From the NCBI GenBank assembly GCA_021828935.1, contig JAJZCU010000203.1, forward strand, positions 1-5,064: a stretch of 5,064 nucleotides of DNA. The letters run 5' to 3'. The notes under the pieces were generated by a model that saw only the letters and a program-made list of their open reading frames with translations, was not told where the DNA came from and ran no database searches. The stretch's first letter is position 1, and each line of letters begins with the position of its first letter. The position numbers and the translations under genes are program-made. Origin of the DNA: Planctomycetota bacterium (GTDB lineage: Bacteria > Planctomycetota > Phycisphaerae > WQYP01). Positions 1-5,064 of this stretch are shown here, one piece after another.

Positions 1-89
1 AGGTTTTGGCGTGCACTCCATCGGGCGCGAACCATGCCCAAATGTAAAAAAAGACATGGCCCTTGGGCGCTGGGCCAACCAGGCCGGGC

Positions 90-118
90 TTGACATGTCT
101 GTTTTCGTTTAGTAAACT
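90..118 (+). promoter_or_regulatory. Sigma70-type promoter of the LacI-family regulator gene
   Basis: A perfect -35 hexamer TTGACA (90-95) is followed by a 17-bp spacer and TAAACT (113-118), which matches 4 of 6 positions of the -10 consensus. Transcription would start near 124-126, giving a leader of about 90 bases before the regulator start. The -10 element is covered by inverted GTTTA/TAAAC half-sites, so a bound repressor would block it. The motif match is direct observation; use of this promoter is inference, and the housekeeping sigma consensus in this organism is assumed. Confidence 0.6.
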
Positions 119-149
119 GGTTTAACGGTTGAGGGAATCTGTTTAACGG
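107..149. promoter_or_regulatory. Candidate LacI-family operator cluster (possible autoregulation)
   Basis: Four copies of a 5-bp half-site lie across the -10 element and the start of transcription. GTTTA-G-TAAAC (107-117) is a perfect odd palindrome, and TAAAC-TG-GTTTA (113-124) is a perfect even palindrome sharing the middle half-site. GTTTAACGG occurs at 120-128 and again at 141-149, exactly 21 bp apart, about two helical turns. LacI-family proteins bind short palindromes of this kind and often repress their own genes. The binding protein is not shown by sequence; the adjacent regulator is the obvious candidate. It could instead be the site of another regulator. Confidence 0.4.
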
Positions 150-200
150 CCCGTCGCCTGCGGCGTTTTCAGGTTTGCGGCTTCTACCTTAGGTCGTAAA

Positions 201-206
201 AAGGTG
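201..206 (+). promoter_or_regulatory. Ribosome binding site deciding the regulator start
   Basis: AAGGTG, preceded by a run of A, lies 7 nt before the ATG at 214 and only 4 nt before the GTG at 211. The spacing and the stronger codon favour ATG 214. The two choices differ by one residue. Confidence 0.55.
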
Positions 207-213
207 CTCAGTG

Positions 214-1422
214 ATGCTGCCGGACCAAACACTACCACGCGAAGCCGCCGATTCCCGCAACGGCGCAGACGCCCCCCGCGCCAGCACGACCCGCAACGGC
301 CTTAAAATTACGACAGACCGGGTAAACATTCGCGAAGTTGCCGAACAGGCCAAGGTCTCCGTGGCCACGGTTTCCCTGGTGCTCAACAAAAGCCCGCGCA
401 TCAGTCGCGCCACCAGCCTGCGCGTTCAAAAAACCATTAATGATCTGGGGTATCAGCCCAACCGCCTGGCGCAAAGTCTTTCCGGCCGCTATACGTACAG
501 TTTCGCCATTCTGCTGCCCGCACTGCGGCACGCCTTTGCGGACGCCTACTTCGGCGAAATTATCAGCGGCATCTGCGACCGCGCCGGAAAAATGGGCTAC
601 AAGGTGATTCTGGAGCAAGCCAAGCCGCAGTACATTAAAGACCGCAAGCATGTGGAGCTCTTTGAGCGCCGCTTTGTGGATGGCGTGCTGTGCGCGGGCT
701 TTAATGATAAACACCGCTTTCTGGCGGATTTCGGCGAATGCAAGTGTCCCATGGTGCTGGTGGACAACAAAGTGGCGTCCATGGACCATGTGGTGTGCGA
801 TTACCGCCTGGGCGCCGAACAGGCCCTGAACGCCATTTTGCAGTTGGGGCACCGTTCGGTCGCGTTGATTTATGCCGCGCCGGAAAGCCAAACGGCCCGG
901 CAGGTGGCGGAGGTCTACGCCCGCAAATTAGCCGATGCCGGCATTCCCTTTGATAAAGCGCTCACGGAAGACGGCTGCTTTACGGACATCGGCGGCGCGG
1001 CGGCGGCGGAAAAGCTGATGAAACGCCGGCCGGACATAACGGCAATTCTTGCTAACAATGACAAGATGGCCCTGGGCGCCATACGTTATTTACAAACCAG
1101 CGGCCGCAATGTACCCAAAGATGTGTCAATTGTTGGCTTTGATGATTTACAGCACAGTGCCTTTGCCAACCCCAGCCTGACCACCGTGCATCTGCCGCTG
1201 TATGAGGCGGGCGGCCTGGCGTGCGAACGGCTGCTGGAGCGAGTGCATGGGAAGATTGACCGAATCAGCGAAAACCTGCCCACCCATTTGGTGCTGCGCG
1301 AATCAACCTCTTTGGCGCCCATCCTTTCCGCCGCTGCGGAAAGCGCCCGCCAGCGCGAGCCAGCCCCTGCAACCCCCGGTTCACAGCGGGTGGGTGGCCA
1401 CGATGACGGGAATCGCGGATGA
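214..1422 (+). CDS. LacI/GalR-family transcriptional regulator
   Basis: A 402-aa DNA-binding regulator, expected to act as a cytoplasmic dimer that releases or binds operators on sensing a sugar. Residues 37-57 form the N-terminal helix-turn-helix (NIREVAEQAKVSVATVS), with Val-Ala at the start of the recognition helix. Residues 79-92 are the hinge helix (GYQPNRLAQSL). From about residue 96 a periplasmic-binding-protein-like sensor domain follows, with the family landmarks ANNDKMALGA (280-289), VPKDVSIVGFDD (300-311), PSLTTVHLP (320-328) and the ending LRESTS (361-366). It differs from typical members in about 36 extra residues before the HTH and about 35 after the usual end, the latter running into repeat DNA that supplies the stop codon. 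The inducer cannot be read from sequence; the neighbouring GH13 enzyme suggests a maltooligosaccharide or other alpha-glucan product. Family assignment is secure, ligand is not. Confidence 0.95.
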   Translation: MLPDQTLPREAADSRNGADAPRASTTRNGLKITTDRVNIREVAEQAKVSVATVSLVLNKSPRISRATSLRVQKTINDLGYQPNRLAQSLSGRYTYSFAILLPALRHAFADAYFGEIISGICDRAGKMGYKVILEQAKPQYIKDRKHVELFERRFVDGVLCAGFNDKHRFLADFGECKCPMVLVDNKVASMDHVVCDYRLGAEQALNAILQLGHRSVALIYAAPESQTARQVAEVYARKLADAGIPFDKALTEDGCFTDIGGAAAAEKLMKRRPDITAILANNDKMALGAIRYLQTSGRNVPKDVSIVGFDDLQHSAFANPSLTTVHLPLYEAGGLACERLLERVHGKIDRISENLPTHLVLRESTSLAPILSAAAESARQREPAPATPGSQRVGGHDDGNRG

Positions 1423-1446
1423 CGCGGTTAAATGTGGATATGAGGG
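1412..1446 (+). repeat. Decayed left arm of the array repeat, overlapping the regulator stop codon
   Basis: This 35-bp stretch aligns without gaps to the left arm of the array units, matching at 28 of 35 positions by my count. It includes CGCGGATGACGCGG at 1414-1427. The regulator's TGA stop (1420-1422) sits inside that motif, so the last codons of the gene are repeat-derived. Three of the seven differences are C to T at CpG positions. No matching right arm follows; a spacer leads to the first recognisable unit at 1468. Confidence 0.7.
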
Positions 1447-1467
1447 CGTTGGAAGACGGAATTGCTT

Positions 1468-1611
1468 AACCGCGGATGACGCGGATGAACGCGGATACGA
1501 GGGGATGGACGACGACGACGCGAACGGTGGATTGCCGCGGACTCGTCGTCCCCTATCCGCGTGATCAGCGTAATCAGCGGTTTAATTGATTTGACCCGCT
1601 GCCGCCTGCTT
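1468..1611. repeat. Divergent first array unit (144 bp)
   Basis: The left arm (1469-1500) and right arm (from about 1551) match the central units, but the middle is 15 bp longer and unrelated. It has a CGACGACGACG run that can pair with CTCGTCGTCC near 1542-1551, so the hairpin is kept despite the different sequence. Just before it lies GGAATTGCTTAACCGCGG (1458-1475), a boundary motif seen again downstream of the amylase gene. Confidence 0.75.
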
Positions 1612-2127
1612 GACCGCGGATAACGCGGATGAACGCGGATACGACGGAAGGGATGATGGCGACCACTTATTGCGTCGTCCCCTATCCGCGTGATCAGCGT
1701 AATCAGCGGTTTAATGAATTGGACCCGCTGCCGCCTGCTTGACCGCGGATAACGCGGATGAACGCGGATACGACGGAAGGGATGATGGCGACCACGTATT
1801 CCGTTGTCCCTTATCCGCGTAATCAGCGTAATCAGCGGTTTAATGAATTGGAGCCGCTGCCGCCTGCTTGACCGCGGATGACGCGGATGAACGCGGATAC
1901 GACGGAAGGGATGATGGCGACCACGTATTCCGTCGTCCCCTATCCGCGTGATCAGCGTAATCAGCGGTTTAATTAATTGGAGCCGCTGCCGCCTGCTTGA
2001 CCGCGGATGACGCGGATGGACGCGGATACGACGGAAGGGATGATGGCGACCACGTATTCCGTCGTCATCTATCCGCGTGATCAGCGTAATCAGCGGTTTA
2101 ATTAATTGGAGCCGCTGCCGCCTGCTT

Positions 2128-2219
2128 GACCGCGGATAACGCGGATGAACGCGGATACGACGAGGGAATGGGTGGCGCGCTTCAGCGTAATCCGCGGTTT
2201 TGTTCATTGGCGCCGCTGC
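2128..2219. repeat. Truncated last array unit, adjoining the amylase gene
   Basis: The left arm (2129-2163) is intact. The middle and the first right-arm heptamer are mostly lost. The remainder (2181-2219) aligns without gaps to the right arm and spacer of the other units and ends at GCCGCTGC. After 2219 the sequence is unlike the repeat. A TTG codon at 2200 in this right arm is in frame with the amylase gene and could be mistaken for its start. Confidence 0.8.
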
Positions 2220-2262
2220 GGTGGGCCAGTGCGTGGTGGCGACGCTTCTTTGCCGCGACATT

Positions 2263-2268
2263 GAAAGG
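2263..2268 (+). promoter_or_regulatory. Ribosome binding site deciding the amylase start
   Basis: GAAAGG lies 6 nt before ATG 2275. This start gives a normal lipoprotein signal peptide, whereas the upstream in-frame TTG at 2200 would add 25 residues encoded partly by repeat DNA and has no comparable site. Confidence 0.7.
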
Positions 2269-2274
2269 CATTCA

Positions 2275-4902
2275 ATGCAATATGTTCACAAGGCAACCTC
2301 GGCAGCTCGCGTGCTGACAACCACCTGCGCCTTAAGCGCGGCGCTGGGCTTGGGCGGATGCCATACCAGGCGCGTAGCCCAAGCCCCGCGCGCCATACAT
2401 GCCCCGCACGCCAGTCAGGCGCCCAGGCCGGCGGCAATCCCGCACCCCATCCGGCAGCCGGTGGCCCGGATTCACCAGCCCAAGCTGCAGCCACCCCACC
2501 GGTTTACGTACATTCCACCGGCGGGGTCGGTGGTGAAGAGCGTGGCCATTGCCGGCGATTTTGACGGCTGGTCCACCACGGCGGACAGGCTGCACAAACA
2601 ATCCAACGGCCATTATTCCATCGCGCTGCGCCTGCCGCGTGGAATCCATCATTACAAGTTTGTTATTAACGAAAACAAGTGGACGCCAGACCCACGGGCG
2701 AATCCAAAATACAACCAGCCGGACAACTTTGGCGGCCATAATTCCGGCGTGAAGATTGGCCCAAGCGCCCGCGCATTTCCCAAGCCCGGGCCAAACACCA
2801 TTACCATCAAGGCCGTGCGGTTTGAGCCAAAAAACTACCGTGATGTGGATGTTTTCGGCAAAACTCTGATCCGTATAACGCTGCGGGCCCAGGCGCATGA
2901 CATCACCAGCGTTCACTTATTAACGCAGACCATCCGCCGCAACGCCCCGGCCCGTTGGCACAGCGCCACGCTGCACTTCACAGACCAGCGGCACGGCTTT
3001 TCCCGTTATGGCACGGTGCTGCGCGTGCGGGCGCCGGCGCTGCGGTATGTGTTTAAGTTGCGGCACGGCTCGAAGATTTTGTACCTGGCTTCGCAGGGTT
3101 TCTATACGAACGAAAAATCGGCAATGCGCGCCGCGTACACCCGCGCCATGGAAACCAGCTTCCACACGCCGCGCTGGGCCCGCCATGCGGTGTGGTATCA
3201 AATTTTTCCAGAGCGTTTCCGCAACGGCAGCAAGGCCAATGATCCGCCCCACACCGTGCCCTGGACGGCCAAATGGTACAGCCGGCAACCCGGCGAAAAA
3301 GGCACGTTCTACCAATACATTTACAATCGGTTTTATGGCGGCGATTTGCAGGGGGTCATTCAGAAACTGCACTACCTGCGGCGGCTGGGGGTCAACGCGC
3401 TTTACTTCACGCCCCTGTTCAAGGCGCCCAGCATCCATAAATATGACACCCAGGATTTCCGCCACATTGACGACCACTTTGGCTTCAAGGGCGATATTAA
3501 AAAACTGCACGGAGAAACCGCCAACCCCAAAACCTGGAAATGGACAAAAAGCGACCGCTTGTTCCTGCATTTGGTGAGTCTGGCCCACCAGCAGGGTTTT
3601 CACGTGATTATGGATGGCGTGTTTGAAGATTCCGGAAAAAAGTTTTTTGCGTTCAAAAACCTGATGAAATATGGCAAAAAATCGCCTTACAAAAATTGGT
3701 ATCAGGTGCGAAGCTTCGGCCCGCCGGTGCAATACAACGCTTGGGACGGCGTCAATGGCGCTTTGCCGCTGTTCCGCCGCAGCAAGCGCGACGGCCTGGC
3801 GCGCGGCCCGCGGAAATTCCTGCTGGCGGTGACGCGCCGCTGGATGGCGCCCAATGGCGACGTATCCCGCGGCATTGACGGCTGGCGCATGGACAGCGCG
3901 CCGAGCATCCCGCATGCCTTCTGGCGGATATTCCGCAAATTTGTCAAACGCATCAACCCCAACGCCATTTTAGTCGGCGAGATTTGGAGCCAGGCCCGCT
4001 CATACCTCCGCGGCCATCAGTTCGACGCCACCATGAACTACCCGTTTGCCTCCGCCGCCACAGGGTTTTTCTGCGGCGGGAACCATTCCACCACGCCGGC
4101 CAAGTTTGGCCGTGGCCTGGAAAGTTTGTTAAATGCGCGGCGCTGGCAGGTCAACGTGGTGGAGCAGGACCTGCTGGACAGCCACGACACCGACCGTTTT
4201 GCATCCCGCTTCATGAATCCGGGGCTGCCGTTCAATGCCAAAGACCGCGTGCAGGACAGCAACCCGCAGTACAACGTTCACAAACCCACGCCGTTGGATT
4301 ACCGCCGCATGCGCCAAGGCGTGGCGCTACAGATGACTTTTGTCGGCGCCCCGATGGTGTATTACGGCGATGAAACGGGCATGTGGGGCGCCAGCGACCC
4401 GTCTGATCGACAGCCCATGGTATGGAAAGACTTGGAGCCGTATGCAGACCCCAATGTGCGGTTCAGCCAGCGGCAGTTCAATTTTTATCAACGGGCCATC
4501 GCCACGCACCGGCAGCTAACGCCGCTGCAGGTGGGGTATTTCCGGTCGCTTAAAACGCGGCCGGTGGGCGGCGGCGGAACCGGGGCGGCGGCGGAAAAGA
4601 AGGCGATTTTTGCGTTCGCCCGGGACATTGGCCCACGCCATGTGTATGTGCTGTTGAACCGCAGCGGCAGCCCACACACGGTGCAGTTCCGCGTGAGCGC
4701 CAGCGACCGCAAGCACACGCTGTTAAACTACCTTGATCCTGCGGAACTCAAGCTGACCTTTGCCACCGCCGCGCCCGCCGCCCGGCCGGTGTTGACCGCC
4801 ATCCCCGGCGCGAAGGGCTATCTTGCGAAAAAAGGATGGGTAAGAATTACCCTGCCCGCGTACAAATCCGCGATCCTAACCGCGGCGCTAAAGGCACATT
4901 GA
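2275..4902 (+). CDS. Lipoprotein GH13 alpha-amylase family enzyme (cyclomaltodextrinase/neopullulanase-like) with N-terminal glycogen-binding module
   Basis: An 875-aa secreted glycoside hydrolase expected to cleave alpha-1,4 (perhaps alpha-1,6) glucosidic bonds in starch, glycogen or maltodextrins. Residues 1-29 form a lipoprotein signal peptide with lipobox LGGC (Cys29). Residues 30-75 are a Pro/Ala/His-rich tether. Residues 77-162 are a CBM48/AMPK-beta-like module keeping W99, K128 and W136. Residues about 163-285 are a second beta-rich module as in cyclomaltodextrinases. The barrel begins near WARHAVWYQIFPERF (301-315). The triad is visible: nucleophile D540 (GIDGWRMD), acid/base E569 (LVGEIW) and D638 in LLDSHDTD; MNYPF and GAPMVYYGDE also fit. 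An insert near 412-430 (WKWTKSDRLF) fits related multi-domain members. Conserved region I is odd: D447-GVFEDSG has Glu-Asp-Ser where Asn-His-Thr/Val is usual. Residues from about 740 form the C-terminal beta domain. Typical neopullulanases are near 590 aa; the N-terminal additions explain much of the excess. Family is secure; exact substrate, linkage and activity are not. Confidence 0.93.
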   Translation: MQYVHKATSAARVLTTTCALSAALGLGGCHTRRVAQAPRAIHAPHASQAPRPAAIPHPIRQPVARIHQPKLQPPHRFTYIPPAGSVVKSVAIAGDFDGWSTTADRLHKQSNGHYSIALRLPRGIHHYKFVINENKWTPDPRANPKYNQPDNFGGHNSGVKIGPSARAFPKPGPNTITIKAVRFEPKNYRDVDVFGKTLIRITLRAQAHDITSVHLLTQTIRRNAPARWHSATLHFTDQRHGFSRYGTVLRVRAPALRYVFKLRHGSKILYLASQGFYTNEKSAMRAAYTRAMETSFHTPRWARHAVWYQIFPERFRNGSKANDPPHTVPWTAKWYSRQPGEKGTFYQYIYNRFYGGDLQGVIQKLHYLRRLGVNALYFTPLFKAPSIHKYDTQDFRHIDDHFGFKGDIKKLHGETANPKTWKWTKSDRLFLHLVSLAHQQGFHVIMDGVFEDSGKKFFAFKNLMKYGKKSPYKNWYQVRSFGPPVQYNAWDGVNGALPLFRRSKRDGLARGPRKFLLAVTRRWMAPNGDVSRGIDGWRMDSAPSIPHAFWRIFRKFVKRINPNAILVGEIWSQARSYLRGHQFDATMNYPFASAATGFFCGGNHSTTPAKFGRGLESLLNARRWQVNVVEQDLLDSHDTDRFASRFMNPGLPFNAKDRVQDSNPQYNVHKPTPLDYRRMRQGVALQMTFVGAPMVYYGDETGMWGASDPSDRQPMVWKDLEPYADPNVRFSQRQFNFYQRAIATHRQLTPLQVGYFRSLKTRPVGGGGTGAAAEKKAIFAFARDIGPRHVYVLLNRSGSPHTVQFRVSASDRKHTLLNYLDPAELKLTFATAAPAARPVLTAIPGAKGYLAKKGWVRITLPAYKSAILTAALKAH

Positions 4903-4952
4903 CGCACGGCGGCGGGATTCTATTATGCGGCATCTAGAACCGTAATAAAGAA

Positions 4953-4986
4953 CGGAATGCTTAACTGCGGAATTGCTTTACCGCGG
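4953..4986. repeat. Two adjacent copies of the GGAATTGCTTAACCGCGG boundary motif
   Basis: GGAATGCTTAACTGCGG (about 4954-4970) is followed at once by GGAATTGCTTTACCGCGG (4969-4986). Both are close variants of the 18-mer that opens the upstream array at 1458-1475. The second copy runs directly into a repeat arm. The motif therefore appears on both sides of the amylase gene. Confidence 0.65.
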
Positions 4987-5004
4987 ATGACGCGCATACG
5001 ACGA
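4980..5004 (+). repeat. Shortened left arm of the array repeat
   Basis: This matches the array left arm except that one 10-bp period (one heptamer plus its spacing) is missing and one G is replaced by C. No right arm follows; after 7 bases another left arm begins. Confidence 0.7.
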
Positions 5005-5011
5005 TGTTTCG

Positions 5012-5046
5012 ACCGCGGATTACGCGGATCAACGCGGATACGACGA
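5012..5046 (+). repeat. Full left arm of the array repeat near the window end
   Basis: A complete three-heptamer left arm ending in ACGACGA, closely matching the units at 1612-2219. The window ends 18 bases later, so whether a right arm or a second array follows cannot be seen. The sequence from 4903 to the window end contains no supported gene. Confidence 0.8.
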
Positions 5047-5064
5047 CGTTTGAATGGGGGGAGT

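Larger units (their letters stand above)
1468..2219. repeat. Tandem array of six palindromic (hairpin) repeat units, core period 129 bp
   Basis: Units begin at 1468, 1612, 1741, 1870, 1999 and 2128. The four central units are each exactly 129 bp, with only 3 to 6 substitutions in the adjacent pairs compared. The first is 144 bp with a different middle, and the last is cut short. Each unit has a left arm of three CGCGGAT heptamers followed by ACGACGG, a middle of roughly 25-30 nt, then a right arm that is nearly its reverse complement (CGTCGTC, ATCCGCG, ATCAGCG, ATCAGCGG), then an AT-rich and GCC-rich spacer. A transcript would fold into consecutive long imperfect hairpins. The array fills nearly all of the 852 bases between the two genes. 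No transposase, CRISPR-type spacers, RNA gene or credible protein gene is present. The arm sequence resembles dispersed repeats I recall from PVC-group genomes; that link is memory-based. Confidence 0.95.

Noticed and set aside
36..68. Hairpin GCCCAA-ATGT / ACAT-TTGGGC around an A-rich loop
   Set aside because: About 10 pairs with a 5-nt bulge and no T-run after it, so it is not a convincing terminator.
1..112. Short frames open to the left edge, ending at TGA 91-93 and TAG 110-112
   Set aside because: At most about 36 residues are visible and nothing is recognisable. One may be the tail of an upstream gene, but the sequence cannot decide.
155..169. CGCC-TGC-GGCG followed by TTTT in the regulator leader, attenuator-like
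   Set aside because: The stem is only 4 bp; too weak to call.
232..891. Long minus-strand frame opposite the regulator, and similar ones opposite the amylase (for example 2920-3915)
   Set aside because: Antisense shadows of GC-rich coding sequence with no recognisable domain, while the + strand proteins are clear family members throughout.
1000..1014. The 15-mer GCGGCGGCGGAAAAG shared with the amylase gene (4585-4599)
   Set aside because: Both encode Ala-Ala-Ala-Glu-Lys in GC-rich coding sequence; low-complexity coincidence.
1468..2219. CRISPR array
   Set aside because: Whole 129-bp units repeat, including the sequence between arms. There are no unique spacers and no cas genes.
1428..2261. 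A 277-codon open frame on the minus strand with a 43-residue repeat containing RIRVHPRHPRSS
   Set aside because: It exists because the repeat period, 129 bp, is a multiple of three and the arms lack stops in that frame. There is no Shine-Dalgarno site at its start, and the product is a low-complexity Arg/His-rich translation of DNA hairpins, of a kind I recall as a common spurious database protein.
4866..4885. ATCCGCG and ACCGCGG within the last codons of the amylase gene, resembling repeat heptamers
   Set aside because: They encode an ordinary C-terminal beta-strand ending (KSAILTAA) and lack the 9-10-bp phasing; probably chance.
4918..4939. Hairpin TTCTA...TAGAA just after the amylase stop, possible terminator
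   Set aside because: Short, bulged, AT-rich at the base and without a T-tract.

Overview
The window is GC-rich bacterial DNA with two well-supported protein genes, both on the + strand. They are a LacI/GalR-family transcription regulator (214-1422) and a secreted, probably lipid-anchored, alpha-amylase-family (GH13) enzyme (2275-4902). The 852 bases between them are almost entirely a tandem array of palindromic repeat units. The GH13 subtype, the lipoprotein amylase and repeat arms built from CGCGGAT suggest a Planctomycetota/Verrucomicrobiota-type genome. That placement is recall-based inference with modest confidence; no rRNA or marker gene is present to test it.

Layout: 1-89 is left-edge sequence with no gene I can support. 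At 90-118 there is a good sigma70-type promoter (perfect TTGACA, 17-bp spacer, TAAACT). It is overlapped by a cluster of GTTTA/TAAAC half-sites (107-149) that looks like an operator, possibly for the regulator itself. The regulator follows, and its stop codon lies inside a decayed repeat arm (1412-1446). From 1468 to 2219 there are six repeat units. Four are exactly 129 bp, nearly identical, and preceded by a divergent 144-bp unit and followed by a shortened one. Each unit is an inverted repeat whose arms carry three CGCGGAT-type heptamers spaced 9-10 bp apart. The amylase gene begins 55 bases after the array with its own Shine-Dalgarno sequence. Downstream of it (4953-5046) the same repeat family reappears as half-units.

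Function: the GH13 protein has a lipobox signal peptide, a Pro/Ala/His-rich tether, a CBM48/AMPK-beta-like glycogen-binding module, a second beta-rich N-terminal module as in cyclomaltodextrinases/neopullulanases, a catalytic barrel with a complete Asp-Glu-Asp triad, and a C-terminal beta domain. It should cut alpha-glucans at the cell envelope. A sugar-responsive LacI-type regulator next to such an enzyme suggests control of alpha-glucan use, but the long array between them means co-transcription cannot be assumed. The most unusual items are the hairpin array, its intrusion into the end of the regulator gene, and a non-canonical first conserved region (Glu-Asp-Ser in place of Asn-His-Thr/Val) in the enzyme. 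I see no defence system, CRISPR array, transposase or RNA gene here.
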